From positions 1,240,001 through 1,304,000 of the forward strand of contig CAVTIH010000001.1 of NCBI GenBank assembly GCA_963734815.1: a DNA stretch of 64,000 nucleotides, given 5' to 3'. This DNA is from Palsa-744 sp963734815. Lineage in GTDB: Bacteria > Actinomycetota > Thermoleophilia > Solirubrobacterales > Solirubrobacteraceae. A program made the position numbers and the translations under genes. A model generated the notes under the pieces. It did no database searches and was not told where the DNA came from. It saw nothing but the letters and a program-made list of their open reading frames with translations. Shown here piece by piece: positions 15,672 to 24,965 of this stretch (positions are counted from its first letter, which is position 1; the number at the start of each line of letters is the position of its first letter).

Positions 15672-17192
15672 CTATTTGCGGACTTCGGGTTCGGCTGCTT
15701 CGGTTGGTTTTTCGGCCGCACGATGCTCCCTCCTTTCCGCTTCGCCGACTTCTTGCATCACAGCCGGTCCGGCTGCCTTTTCGGCTTCCAGCAGGGCCTT
15801 GCGTTCAGCCTTGCGAGCCGCGGTTGGCGCCTTGCTGGCGCTCGGGCGGACAGGTGTGCCGGTCGCGCTCCGGGCGCAGCTCGAGCCTTCTGTGCATTTG
15901 ACAGCCGCTCCAGTGGTGTCGAAACAGCCGTAGATGATGTAGACCGGGTTCACGACGCTGCGTCCGTGCGCGGCAGTCATCATCTGCTGCCCCACGAATG
16001 AAGGCGGCGCGTCCGCCTTGTAACAGCCGTCGGATTTCGCGCTCACGTCGTAGACGACGGGCGTGACGAGGAATGGTTCTGCGCCCGGCAGCGCGTTGAG
16101 CACCGTCATCGTGCAGGTCCAGTCGTCTCCCGGTCCCTGGCTCTTGCCGGCGTGTCGGTTGCAGGTCGTGTGGAGCCTGAGCTTGGCCCCCTTCGCAATC
16201 GCGCGGCCGAGCTCCTGCTGCTGAAGCACCGTGAGATCGTTGAAGGCGGACGAGATCGACGCCTCGAGCCGAGCTTGCGTCACCGCCACCGGCCCCAGGC
16301 TCGTCCCAGCCCCGAGCACCACGACCAACACCGCCGAGGCGAGCACCGCGCGCACCGGCACGACCCAACCGGGCCGGCGGGTGAGGGGCGCACCGGCGAA
16401 GTCCCGTCTGCGGAGGATCGACCACGACGCGCCCAGACACCCCACCACCCACAGGACGCACACGCAGTTGCCGACGATCACCGCGCTATAGAACCTGGGA
16501 GCGCTCAGCAGCCCATGCCAATCGTTGAATGCCGAGGCGACCAGGAGCGTGTGAACCCAGCTCCCGCTGCCGATGAGTTCCAGTAGCTGCATCGCCAGGC
16601 CGACCACCACCGGTCCGAGCACACCCACGATGCCGTTGCGGCTCGCAACCGAGAAGAGCAGCGCCAAGCTTGTGAACGCGAGCATCGGAGGCACGGTGAG
16701 CAGCCAGCTCGCGAGCACCAGCCACAGGGATTCGCCGGAGGAGAGAACGTTCCCGCCGAGGCCGACAAGCGGCTGATCGCCAGTGAAAAGCAGGCCGGCG
16801 AGGAGGCTCGACAGCGCGAGCAGCGTGACGAATGCCAGCGCCAGCGTCGCGGCGGCGAGCACCTTGCCCGCGAACACGTCTTTGCGCGAGCGAGAGCGGG
16901 TGAGGACGGTCTTCCATGTCCCGTAGCGGTCCTCGGAGGAGAACAGGTCGCCGGCGAGCACGCCTGCCAGCACGGGAAACCCAAGATAGCCGCCGAAGCC
17001 CAGTATCACCAACGAAACGGCATAGCCGGAGGCGTGGACCCATACGCCGAGCAGCGTGTCCGCCGGGAGTCCGCTTTGCAGGCTCAGGATTGCGCCAAAC
17101 ACCAGTGGGCCGAGCGCACAGACGAGCGCCAGCACCCGCGTGGAGAGCTGAGCGAGGAGCTTGCGCGTCTCGGCTCGATAGACGCTCAGCAT
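15672..17192 (-). CDS. ABC-2 type transporter permease with C-terminal exocytoplasmic domain
   Basis: The 506-residue protein starts MLSVYRAETRKLLAQLSTRVL, the usual N-terminus of ABC-2 permeases, and shows about six hydrophobic helices up to residue about 300. The last helix (VPVRAVLASAVLVVVLGAGTS) is followed by about 190 soluble residues with cysteines (CNRHAGK, WTCTMTV, DGCYKA, GCFDTTG, KCTEGSSCAR) and a Lys/Glu/Ala tail; the cysteines suggest an oxidising, outside location. It overlaps the ATPase gene by seven bases, so the two are translationally coupled and form one transporter. The substrate is unknown. Confidence 0.85.
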   Translation of the reverse strand: MLSVYRAETRKLLAQLSTRVLALVCALGPLVFGAILSLQSGLPADTLLGVWVHASGYAVSLVILGFGGYLGFPVLAGVLAGDLFSSEDRYGTWKTVLTRSRSRKDVFAGKVLAAATLALAFVTLLALSSLLAGLLFTGDQPLVGLGGNVLSSGESLWLVLASWLLTVPPMLAFTSLALLFSVASRNGIVGVLGPVVVGLAMQLLELIGSGSWVHTLLVASAFNDWHGLLSAPRFYSAVIVGNCVCVLWVVGCLGASWSILRRRDFAGAPLTRRPGWVVPVRAVLASAVLVVVLGAGTSLGPVAVTQARLEASISSAFNDLTVLQQQELGRAIAKGAKLRLHTTCNRHAGKSQGPGDDWTCTMTVLNALPGAEPFLVTPVVYDVSAKSDGCYKADAPPSFVGQQMMTAAHGRSVVNPVYIIYGCFDTTGAAVKCTEGSSCARSATGTPVRPSASKAPTAARKAERKALLEAEKAAGPAVMQEVGEAERREHRAAEKPTEAAEPEVRK

Positions 17193-18091
17193 TGGTCGGT
17201 GAGCGCGAAGAACATCGACTCGAGCGGGCTCATCGACAGCTCCATGCGCCGGACAGCCACCCCCGCTCGACCGAGCGCGAGCACGAAGGGATCCAACGCG
17301 CCGTCGTCGGCTTGCACCGTGAGGCCGCCGGTCGGTGCGCGCTCAGCCCGTACGCCCCGCTGACCGTTGGCGAGCTCGAGCGCGCGAGCATCGTCGCTCG
17401 TGGCGATCCGGTAGGCAGAGGACGGGGCCTCGGCCAGCATCCGAGCGGCGGTTCCCTCCCACACCACGCGACCCCGGCTGAGCACGCTGATGCTGTCGCA
17501 CAACCCCTCGACCTCCTCGATCTGGTGGCTGCTGAGCAACACCGCGACTCCACTCTCCGACAGCGTGCGCACCAGCTCGACGACGAAGCGGACGCCCGCC
17601 GGGTCGAGCGCGGATGTTGGCTCGTCCAAGAGCAGCAGCCGCGGCGCGCGCATCAGTGCCGCGGCGATGCCGAGACGCTGGCGCATTCCGGATGAGTAGC
17701 CGCCCACCCGGTCTCCGCCTCGCTCTGTCAGCTCCACCTGCTCGAGCACATCGTCGATGCGCGTCCGCGCGCCGGCGCCATCCAGCTCGGCCAGAACCTC
17801 CAGGTTCGCGCGTCCAGACAGGTACGGATAGAAGGTCGGCTCCTCGACGAACCCCGAGACGCCATCCAGTGCAAGCGAGTCCGATCCGTCCAGCACACGG
17901 CCGAAGAGCTCGATCGTGCCCTCATCCGGCGCCACCAGCCCGAGCAGCATCCGCAGCAGCGTCGTCTTGCCGGCGCCGTTGGGACCGAGCAAACCTCTCA
18001 CTTCGCCCTCGCTGAGGACCAGGTCAACCCGCTCGACCGCGCATGTCGCCTCAAACCGCTTGGTCAAGCCGCTTGCAGTTAGCACAGCCAT
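17186..18091 (-). CDS. ABC transporter ATP-binding protein
   Basis: The 301-residue ATPase belongs to the ABC-2 (drug/lipid exporter) group. It shows Walker A LLGPNGAGKTTLLRMLLG, signature YSSGMRQRLGIAAAL, Walker B LLLLDEPTSALDP and the switch His in VLLSSHQIEEVE. A regulatory C-terminal segment follows (RGVRAERAPTGGL to the end). The start is ATG 18091 (MAVLTASGLTKRFE); the open frame further upstream lacks similarity. It is expressed leftward with the permease and is divergent from the acyltransferase gene. Confidence 0.93.
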   Translation of the reverse strand: MAVLTASGLTKRFEATCAVERVDLVLSEGEVRGLLGPNGAGKTTLLRMLLGLVAPDEGTIELFGRVLDGSDSLALDGVSGFVEEPTFYPYLSGRANLEVLAELDGAGARTRIDDVLEQVELTERGGDRVGGYSSGMRQRLGIAAALMRAPRLLLLDEPTSALDPAGVRFVVELVRTLSESGVAVLLSSHQIEEVEGLCDSISVLSRGRVVWEGTAARMLAEAPSSAYRIATSDDARALELANGQRGVRAERAPTGGLTVQADDGALDPFVLALGRAGVAVRRMELSMSPLESMFFALTDQC

Positions 18092-18224
18092 GCCCAGCAC
18101 CAGCGTATATCCGGCGAGGATCACTGGCGCCGGCGGCGTGTAGCGTCTGGTGCGTGAGAGTCCCAAAGGCCGATGAGCGCCGCGCTGGTTGTACCGGTTG
18201 TGCAGCATGCCGCGGTAGGCGCCG

Positions 18225-18830
18225 ATGATGGCGTTCGGTCCCGATGAGCAGCTCCATCGGGCACGTCTGTGGGGGCAGAAGTGGCGCTGGTATGAGCGCA
18301 ACGCGCTGCCGTGGAACCGCGCGCGCATCCACTGGGAGCTGATGCGCCGCGGCGCCTTTGCGCGCTGGCCGCTGCAGGGCAATGTGCTCGAGGCGCTGCG
18401 CGAGGGCCGTCTCGAGGTGGGGGAGGGCGCGCTGTTCGAGCCGAATGTCTGGATCACCGCCCCCGGCCGCGCTCGCGTACGCATCGGCCCCGGCACCTTC
18501 CTCAACCAGTCCGTGATGATCGCTGCGCAGGAGCTGGTGGAGATTGGCGAGCATTGCATGCTCGCCAACGGCTGCTTCGTCTCCGACGCCTCCCACCGCT
18601 ACGACGACCCCGACAAGCCCGTCCCCTGGCAGGGCTTCACCTCCAAGGGCCCCACGCGGATCGGCGCCAACTGCTGGCTGGGCGCGCACGTCGTGGTCAC
18701 GAGCGGCGTCTCCATCGGCGAGCGCTGCGTGATCGGCGCGGGCAGCGTGGTCACGAGCGACATCCCGCCGTTCTCGATCGCGGCGGGTGCCCCGGCGCGG
18801 GTGTTGAAAAGCGTCGAGTACCCGGCGTAG
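18225..18830 (+). CDS. Left-handed beta-helix (hexapeptide repeat) acyltransferase
   Basis: The 201-residue protein has the isoleucine/valine-patch hexapeptide repeats of the maltose/galactoside O-acetyltransferase type: FLNQSVMIAAQELVEIGEHCMLANG, then RIGANCWLGAHVVVTSGVSIGERCVIGAGSVV read as repeats, ending with the family cap SIAAGAPARVLKSVEYPA. The acceptor loop holds a likely catalytic His in VSDASHRYDDPDKP. It probably transfers an acetyl group to a sugar or cell-envelope precursor. A helical N-terminal extension of about 60 residues precedes the repeats. No sugar-biosynthesis genes are adjacent. Confidence 0.85.
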   Translation: MMAFGPDEQLHRARLWGQKWRWYERNALPWNRARIHWELMRRGAFARWPLQGNVLEALREGRLEVGEGALFEPNVWITAPGRARVRIGPGTFLNQSVMIAAQELVEIGEHCMLANGCFVSDASHRYDDPDKPVPWQGFTSKGPTRIGANCWLGAHVVVTSGVSIGERCVIGAGSVVTSDIPPFSIAAGAPARVLKSVEYPA

Positions 18831-18914
18831 CGGTCCGGCGGGCGCGCTACTGTGTCCCTGCGCTCGCCCGGATGGCAGGCTCGGCGGCAGGTGTCAACGA
18901 CAGATTGGGGAAGC

Positions 18915-21071
18915 ATGTCGGCTGCGATGTTGTTCACGTCAAGGAAGGCCGCGTCGCGCCCCGCGCTACGTCGCGCCATGTTGCTCGGTGGGCTGGTGGC
19001 TGCGCTCGCCGCCGTCGTCTTGGCCGGAGCCGCGGCGCTTGCGGCTTCGTCGGCGTTGGCCGCCCCGATCACGCTGGACGCCCCGGACAATGGCACCCCG
19101 CCGTTGATCGCTTACGACCCCTCGACGCAAACGACGTACGTCGCCTGGGAAGATCCGGTCAAGTCCGCTATCGACCTGTGCATCTTGCCGGCGGGCGCCA
19201 GTGCCTGCTCGGGTGGCGCGCCGGTATTGCTCGAAGACTCGCACTTCACGGGCGACAACTTCCCGGGACCCGGGGGGCTCGTGGTTCTCCCGGGCGGCGA
19301 GGTGGCGGTCATCGGCAAGACAGGAAACGATGGCAGCATCGCATGGATCTCGCCGCCGGGCGGCGCCGCTTTCATGGCGAAAGGACAGGGCCTGCAGAAC
19401 GGCGGCGAGCCGATCAGTCCCGTCGACCTCTATTACACCGCTGGCAACGCCGTCGCCCTCAGCAGTACCGATGTCGCCCTGCTGGACGACTACGGCGATT
19501 ACTTCGGTGACACCTCGCTTACGTCCGCATCTCCCGCGATCTCAGAACCCAACAGCAACCAGGCCACCCCGCCCAACCCCAACCTGTTTCCGAGAAAGGC
19601 GCTCGATACCGCCGGGCCGGAGATCGCTGCTGAGCAGGCGCCCCCGCCCGCGCCCGCGGGTACCGACGTCGTGGTCGGCGTCGGGGACAACTTCGGTGGC
19701 CCGTCCGAAGCCCTCACGGGCTGCTTCAACAAAGAAGGCACCGGCTATGGCGTCTCCGTTGGCGTGGTGGACGGAACCTCCAAGGCCCCGGGCACGCTCA
19801 ATGCCAAGGGCCTGCCGGGGTATGGGGTGCTCGCGTGCTCCGCCGAGGCCCCGGTGCTGGCGCAGGGTGGCACCGATGGGATCGGCGCGCTCGAGGAGGA
19901 AGGTGACGGCATCGATGGGACCGGTTCGGAATACACCGTCGACTACCGCCCATTCGATGCGACATCCACCGGAGGCGTATTCGGACCCTCTGTCGAATTG
20001 GCCAACGTGACCGGCGAAGTGCTCGATGGTGTCGATTCGCTCGACATGTCCGAGGACTCCGGCACCGGTGTCTACGCCCTCTGGGAAAGTGGCAAGGCGG
20101 TGCTCGACTACAGCAGCAACGGGGGCGCCAGCTGGGGCGGTCCGGTCGTGACCCCGGTCCCGTACACCGCCCACGGCGTGATCGTCGGCGTCGGCGGCGG
20201 CAACGCGGAGATCGCCTACGACGAAAATCCCGGCACCGGGACGCAGGTCTTCCTGCAGGCCGTGAACTACCAGCAGCTGGCTGAGGCCCCCACCGCGATC
20301 GCGACCACCCAGACATCCGGCGCGACGAGCGGCCCGAGCATCACGATTCCCGATGGCACGGTCGGCGAGTACGACAAAGCGACGATCACCGGGGCGAACG
20401 CCGCCAGCGCAACCGGGACCGTGGCCTATGGGCTCTACTCCTCGTCGTCCTGCGCCGCCTCCAGCTTGGTGCTCAGCTCCGCCAGCACCGTCACCGCCGG
20501 AGTGCCGGGGCCGTCAGCCAGTCTTGCCATCGCGCTCAAGCCGGGGACCTACTACTGGCAGGCGGCCTATAGCGGTAACGCGACCAACGCCGCCAGCGCG
20601 AGCGCCTGCGGCTCGGAGGTGCTGACCGTCGGTTCGTCGCCCCCGCCAACACCGAGCAGCGAATTCAAAGTCGAAGCGATCGTCACCAGTTCCGGCGGCA
20701 CGGTCACGATCACGATCGTCGTGACCCAGCCGGGCGAGGCGAGCCTTACCGTGACGATCTCCACCTCCACGCTCGCGCACTCCGCGGCGGTGGACTCGAA
20801 GGCCAAGAAGTGCAAGCACGGGCAGATCAAGCTCAAAGGCAAGTGCGTACGGGCCAACACGGTGGTCGGCAAGACCTCCGCCAAAGCGACCGCGGGTGTT
20901 CCGCTGAAGCTGACGGTGCACCTCTCGAACAAGATCAAGTCGCTGCTGAAGCAAGGCAAGACGGTGCATCTGACGGGGGCGCTGGTCTTCCAGTCGGCGC
21001 TTGGCGGCAAACCCACGACGCATACCTACAACCTGACGGTCAAGGGCCACAAGCCCAAACACAAGAAGTAG
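18915..21071 (+). CDS. Exported protein of unknown function with Ig-like domain
   Basis: The start ATG 18915 (ribosome site GGGGAAG) gives a 718-residue protein with a basic n-region and a hydrophobic export core (AMLLGGLVAALAAVVLAGAA ending near ALAAP). The following 400 residues resemble a beta-propeller/sialidase-like fold, with repeated Ser/Asp-turn elements such as STQTTYVAWEDP and GTGVYALWESG. Residues about 480-590 form an Ig-like module (GTVAYGLYSSSSC ... PGTYYWQAAYSGN ... EVLTV). The C-terminus is Lys-rich. There is no catalytic motif I can name and no cell-wall sorting signal. Confidence 0.75.
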   Translation: MSAAMLFTSRKAASRPALRRAMLLGGLVAALAAVVLAGAAALAASSALAAPITLDAPDNGTPPLIAYDPSTQTTYVAWEDPVKSAIDLCILPAGASACSGGAPVLLEDSHFTGDNFPGPGGLVVLPGGEVAVIGKTGNDGSIAWISPPGGAAFMAKGQGLQNGGEPISPVDLYYTAGNAVALSSTDVALLDDYGDYFGDTSLTSASPAISEPNSNQATPPNPNLFPRKALDTAGPEIAAEQAPPPAPAGTDVVVGVGDNFGGPSEALTGCFNKEGTGYGVSVGVVDGTSKAPGTLNAKGLPGYGVLACSAEAPVLAQGGTDGIGALEEEGDGIDGTGSEYTVDYRPFDATSTGGVFGPSVELANVTGEVLDGVDSLDMSEDSGTGVYALWESGKAVLDYSSNGGASWGGPVVTPVPYTAHGVIVGVGGGNAEIAYDENPGTGTQVFLQAVNYQQLAEAPTAIATTQTSGATSGPSITIPDGTVGEYDKATITGANAASATGTVAYGLYSSSSCAASSLVLSSASTVTAGVPGPSASLAIALKPGTYYWQAAYSGNATNAASASACGSEVLTVGSSPPPTPSSEFKVEAIVTSSGGTVTITIVVTQPGEASLTVTISTSTLAHSAAVDSKAKKCKHGQIKLKGKCVRANTVVGKTSAKATAGVPLKLTVHLSNKIKSLLKQGKTVHLTGALVFQSALGGKPTTHTYNLTVKGHKPKHKK

Positions 21072-21196
21072 GAAGAGCGCCTCGGAGAGGTTTTCCGCGA
21101 AGGCCACCAGCCGCGGTTGCGCCTGCCAGAGAGGCCGGCGCAACCGGCGACCGCAAGGGGTGGCGCTCGTCAGGCGCAGATGCTACTCTGGTAGGT

Positions 21197-21916
21197 ATGG
21201 GTAGGAGGTCGTTCTCAGGTCGGACGGTGCTTGTGCTTGTGCTCGTCTTCGCCGGCATGGCGCTGGCGGCGGCGCCGCGGGCGGCGTCCGCCAGGTCAGC
21301 GGCAGACGTAGCCTCCACGCAGGCGCTCGCGCGCGCCACCAAGACGCTTCTGAACGCGGCGCGCCCCGATCTCCCCAAGGGGCTTGCGGCCGTCAACCGC
21401 TACGCCGGCGAAATCGCGACCCAGTGCCCCAATGTCGCGTCGAAATCCCCGCAGAACCAGGGCTCCGAACAGCTGGACAATGAGGTTGTGGGGGCGATGA
21501 CGGTCGTCGGCTACCGCACCGGCGCCAGCCCGATCAAGGCTTTTTACAGCACGGTGAAGGGGCTGCACTGGAGCAACCCCAAGCTCACGCGCGCGGTGAA
21601 AACCTTCGCGACCAAGCTCGACAAGCTTGTCAGCCTCACCGTCCCGAACTTGTGTGGCGACATCAAAGAATGGGTCGCCGGCGGCTACAGCACCCTCGCC
21701 GCCAGCACCACCCAGTTCCTGAAGCAGTACAACGCCGTCGACCCCGAAGCCGAAGAAGGCCCGCTGATCATGAGGTTGGCCCGGCCCTACGCGACCGTCG
21801 GCGACATCTCGCTCTTCCACAGCATCGAAACCTTCGAATCGGAACTGGCCGAAACGGAAGCCCACGCCGTGTTCGCGTACAAGCGCATCATGAACACGCT
21901 GGAACTCAACCAGTAG
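21197..21916 (+). CDS. Exported helical protein of unknown function
   Basis: From ATG 21197 the 239-residue product has a signal peptide (RTVLVLVLVFAGMALAAAPRAASA). The mature part is mostly helical with two cysteines (ATQCPNV, VPNLCGD) that could form a disulphide. I see no known domain. It follows the Ig-domain exported protein by 125 bases in the same direction and may share its transcript. An in-frame ATG farther upstream lies inside the previous gene and would bury the signal peptide, so it is rejected. Confidence 0.75.
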   Translation: MGRRSFSGRTVLVLVLVFAGMALAAAPRAASARSAADVASTQALARATKTLLNAARPDLPKGLAAVNRYAGEIATQCPNVASKSPQNQGSEQLDNEVVGAMTVVGYRTGASPIKAFYSTVKGLHWSNPKLTRAVKTFATKLDKLVSLTVPNLCGDIKEWVAGGYSTLAASTTQFLKQYNAVDPEAEEGPLIMRLARPYATVGDISLFHSIETFESELAETEAHAVFAYKRIMNTLELNQ

Positions 21917-21959
21917 GCGTCGGCCGGGCAGCGCCCGAGCGCCGCGCCCGTCGGTGGCC

Positions 21960-22871
21960 TCAGCCCAGCAGCGTGTGCAACTCGACCAGCTCAGCCGGGT
22001 CGATCTTGTAGGTGTGCTCGGGGCCGGGGTAGCGCCGGGCGCGGACGTCTTCCGCATAGGCGGCGACGCCGGCGTTCATCTCCTCCTGGAGGTTGGCGTA
22101 GCGCTTGACGAAGCGCGGGCCGAGCCCGTCGCGGATGCCGAGCAGGTCGTGGAAGACGAGCACCTGCCCGTCGGTGGCGGGGCCGGCGCCGATCCCGATC
22201 ACGGGGATCTCCATGCGGCCCATCAACTCCTCGGTGACCGCGGCGGGGATCGCCTCGAAGACGATCGCGAAGCAGCCCGCCTCCTGCAGCGTCAGTGCCT
22301 GCTCGGCGATCTTCGCGGCGGCCTGTGCGCTGCGCCCCTGCGCCTTCCACCCGCCGAGTGCGGTGGAGGTCTGGGGGGTGAGCCCGACGTGGCCCATCGC
22401 GGGGATGCCGGCGCCGACGATCGCGCGCGCGCGGCTCGCGGAGGCGGGTCCGCCGCCCTCCAGCTTGACCGCGTCGCAGCCGGCCTCCTGCACCATCCGC
22501 ACCGCGGTCGTGATCGCCTGCTCGTCGGAGATCTCATACGAGCCGAACGGCAGGTCGCCGATCAGCAACGGCGTGCGCAGGCCGCGCCGCGCGGCGGCGG
22601 CAAGCACCAGCATGTCCTCCAGGCGCACCGGCGTGGTGGCGCTGTAGCCGAGTACGGTGGTGGCGGCGGAGTCGCCCACCAGCACCAGATCGACCCCAGC
22701 CGCCTCCGCGGCGCGAGCGCTCGGGTAGTCATAAGCGGTGACCATCACGATCGGGTCGCCGAGCCGCTTCTTCTCCGCCAACAGCGGCAGGGTCATTGGC
22801 AGGCGCCCCGGATCGTGAGGGATCTGAACGCTCGATTGGTTGGTGGGACGGGCGGAGGGGTGGCTGGACAT
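21960..22871 (-). CDS. panB: 3-methyl-2-oxobutanoate hydroxymethyltransferase (ketopantoate hydroxymethyltransferase)
   Basis: PanB makes ketopantoate from ketoisovalerate and methylene-tetrahydrofolate, the first step of pantothenate synthesis. The 303-residue protein shows the family blocks VMVTAYDYPSARAAEAAG, LVGDSAATTVLGY (metal Asp), DLPFGSYE, AVKLEGG, MGHVGLTPQ and IPVIGIGAGPATDGQVLV (catalytic Glu in VFEAIPA). An N-terminal extension of about 25 residues precedes the conserved core, so MTLPLL at about 22,796 is a possible alternative start. It is the last gene of a leftward panC-panD-panB operon. Confidence 0.96.
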   Translation of the reverse strand: MSSHPSARPTNQSSVQIPHDPGRLPMTLPLLAEKKRLGDPIVMVTAYDYPSARAAEAAGVDLVLVGDSAATTVLGYSATTPVRLEDMLVLAAAARRGLRTPLLIGDLPFGSYEISDEQAITTAVRMVQEAGCDAVKLEGGGPASASRARAIVGAGIPAMGHVGLTPQTSTALGGWKAQGRSAQAAAKIAEQALTLQEAGCFAIVFEAIPAAVTEELMGRMEIPVIGIGAGPATDGQVLVFHDLLGIRDGLGPRFVKRYANLQEEMNAGVAAYAEDVRARRYPGPEHTYKIDPAELVELHTLLG

Positions 22872-22922
22872 GGTGTGGTTGAGTCCTCTCTGACTTTGGT
22901 TGACGCCCCGGGCTGGCTCGCG

Positions 22923-23357
22923 TCAGGCGCGCACCTCGTACGCGCCCTGCGGGTCAGACTCAGCGGAGGGGTCTCCACGGAGCAGGGTCGCCACCGCGTC
23001 GTCGACGGTGATGATGCGGTTGGTGTTGGCCTCCACGTGCACAACGCGGGGCTCGTAGCGCTCCATCTCGGCCTTGTCGTACTGGCCGTAGGAGATCACG
23101 ATGATCGTGTCGCCGCGGTGCACAAGGCGTGCGGCGGCGCCGTTGACCTTCATCGCCCCCGAGCCGCGCTCGCCGGCGATCGTGTAGGTCTCGAAGCGGG
23201 CGCCGTTGTCGATGTCGACAACGTGCACCTGCTCGTGCTCGAGGATGTCGGCGGCCTGGAGCAGGTCGGCGTCGATCGTGATCGACCCGACGTAGTGCAG
23301 GTCGCAGTCGGTGACGGTGGCGCGGTGGATCTTGGACTTGAGCATCACGCGCTGCAT
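22923..23357 (-). CDS. panD: Aspartate 1-decarboxylase
   Basis: PanD makes beta-alanine from aspartate for pantothenate. It is made as a proenzyme that self-cleaves between G24 and S25 (HYVGSITID), converting Ser25 to the pyruvoyl cofactor; both residues are present. The start MQRVMLKSKIHRATVT is typical, with Lys9 near the active site, as is the following DNGARFETYTI. Actinobacterial PanD proteins carry a C-terminal extension of the kind seen here (ending AESDPQGAYEVRA). Its start overlaps the panC end by 13 bases, indicating coupled translation. Confidence 0.97.
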   Translation of the reverse strand: MQRVMLKSKIHRATVTDCDLHYVGSITIDADLLQAADILEHEQVHVVDIDNGARFETYTIAGERGSGAMKVNGAAARLVHRGDTIIVISYGQYDKAEMERYEPRVVHVEANTNRIITVDDAVATLLRGDPSAESDPQGAYEVRA

Positions 23358-24241
23358 GTTGTGGCTGCCTTTCCTGAGGGTCTAGCGGGCTCCAAAGTGG
23401 GTTCGAGGATGACGTTGTCGATCAGCCGTACCCCGCCGATATATGCGGCGATCGCCAGCAGCGCCGGGCGGTCGAGCCGGGTGAGGGGCTCGAACGTAGC
23501 GGGATCGACGAGCGCGAGGTAGTCGGCACGCACCGCGGCGCCCGCCAGCACGGCGTTGGCAGTGTCGAGCAGCGCGGCGGACGCGCGCTCCCCCGTGGCG
23601 GCCAGCTCGCCGGCGGCGCGCAGGGCGGCATGCAGCGCGAGTGCACGGGTCCGCGCGGCGGGGTCGAGCAGCGCGTTGCGACTGGAGAGCGCCAGCCCGT
23701 CGTGCTCGCGCACCGTGGGCAGCGCCTCGATCTGAACGGACAGGTTCAGATCGCTCACCAGGCGGCGGATCACCACCACCTGCTGGGCGTCCTTCTGACC
23801 GAGGTAGAGCGTGTCGGGCATCGTCATGCACAGCAGCTTGGTAACCACGGTGGTCACCCCGCGGAAGTGCGAGGCGCCGCGCGCGGCGCCCTCGAGGCGG
23901 TCGGTCAGCCCCAGCACTTCCACGGCGGTGGCGAAACCCGGTGGGTACACCTCTTCGACCGAGGGCGCAAACAGCAGGTCGGCGCCCGCTTCGGCCGCCA
24001 GCCCCGCGTCGTGGCGCTCGGAGCGCGGATAGCGCTCCAGGTCTGCGCCCTCGTTGAACTGCGCGGGGTTGACGAACAGCGAAACCACCACCACGTCGCA
24101 CTGCTCACGCGCCCGCCGGATCAACGAAAGGTGCCCGTCGTGCAGTGCTCCCATCGTGGGCACCAGCCCGATCGTCGAGCCGTCCTGGCGGGCCGGCGCC
24201 AGCGCGGCCCGCAACTCCCCGACGGTGCGCAGAGTTCTCAT
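23345..24241 (-). CDS. panC: Pantothenate synthetase (pantoate-beta-alanine ligase)
   Basis: PanC joins pantoate and beta-alanine with ATP through a pantoyl-adenylate. Family motifs are LVPTMGALHDGHLSLI (HxGH adenylation motif), VVSLFVNPAQFNEGADLERYPR, YLGQKDAQQVVVIRR and the KMSKS-like LALSSRN. At 298 residues it has the usual length. The start is ATG 24241 (MRTLRTV), rather than an upstream in-frame ATG inside a poorly conserved region. It is the first gene of panC-panD-panB. Confidence 0.96.
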   Translation of the reverse strand: MRTLRTVGELRAALAPARQDGSTIGLVPTMGALHDGHLSLIRRAREQCDVVVVSLFVNPAQFNEGADLERYPRSERHDAGLAAEAGADLLFAPSVEEVYPPGFATAVEVLGLTDRLEGAARGASHFRGVTTVVTKLLCMTMPDTLYLGQKDAQQVVVIRRLVSDLNLSVQIEALPTVREHDGLALSSRNALLDPAARTRALALHAALRAAGELAATGERASAALLDTANAVLAGAAVRADYLALVDPATFEPLTRLDRPALLAIAAYIGGVRLIDNVILEPTLEPARPSGKAATTCSA

Positions 24242-24560
24242 CGCGCCCCCTGCCCCCCGGTGCAGACCCACAAGGCCCAAGTGCAGCCTCTTGAGATGCG
24301 CAGTGACAGCGAAGTCATGACGGCGCGTCTCCCGACATACAGACCCCCAAGACGCGCAGCGTGTTCATGCGCGTGAGGCGAGTCGGTGGTGATGTCGGCT
24401 CATGGCCTTCGGTCCAGTTCCTGCGGATACCGGCGCGATAAGAAGAGAAAAGCTTCTGGTGCTTCGGGTCCATCTCGAGCGTGCTCGGTTGACGGCCTGC
24501 AACAAATCATACAGCGCTGTGGGTGGGCCGTGGGGGATATCGGGCGCTGTGTGCGCAGGT
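24242..24560. other. Intergenic region without a supported gene
   Basis: No convincing coding frame is seen on either strand. Being upstream of panC (leftward) it should hold the pan operon promoter, but I find no clear -35/-10 pair. It also includes a slightly A/T-rich patch (about 24,430-24,520). The toxin gene at 24,561 ends at its right side. Confidence 0.4.
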
Positions 24561-24965
24561 TCACAGAGGAAGCTGCGATGAGCTGCGGGCTTGCGGACCG
24601 GGGGGTTGGACGTGGACGCCGAAGCCGAGGATCAGCGCCAGCGCGCGTTCGATGTCTGTGAGGGTCTCAGGTGTAACTGTCCCGGTGCGGCGCAGCAGGC
24701 GAGGGCGGGCTACGGCTCTGATGCTTCGGCAGATTGCGCGGCTGGGGCGATCCACGCCCTCGTCGGGAGAGATCTCAGGTCTCAGAGCAGATTGCGCGCG
24801 GGAACTCGAAACCGGAACGACGACGATCAGATCCTCAGCGGCGTCGGTGTTCAGCTCATCGACGGACACGACTACGGCAGGGCGATTCTTGCCAGGCTCT
24901 CCGGGTCGGCCTGCCCCGAGGGAGACGAGCCAGACCTCGCCCCTGCAGGGCTCACTGGAGGCCAT
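24561..24965 (-). CDS. MazF/PemK family endoribonuclease toxin
   Basis: The 134-residue protein has the MazF fold signature: CRGEVWLVSLGAGRPGEPGKNRPAVVVS split by the characteristic loop, LIVVVPVSSS, and the C-terminal DIERALALILGF. The R of KNRPAVV and the downstream S/T-rich strand contribute to the RNA active site in this family. It cleaves mRNA when not held by its antitoxin. The start ATG 24965 places MASSEPCRGEVW at the N-terminus and overlaps the antitoxin gene by 14 bases. The loop is longer than in E. coli MazF, closer to mycobacterial MazF. Confidence 0.88.
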   Translation of the reverse strand: MASSEPCRGEVWLVSLGAGRPGEPGKNRPAVVVSVDELNTDAAEDLIVVVPVSSSRAQSALRPEISPDEGVDRPSRAICRSIRAVARPRLLRRTGTVTPETLTDIERALALILGFGVHVQPPGPQARSSSQLPL

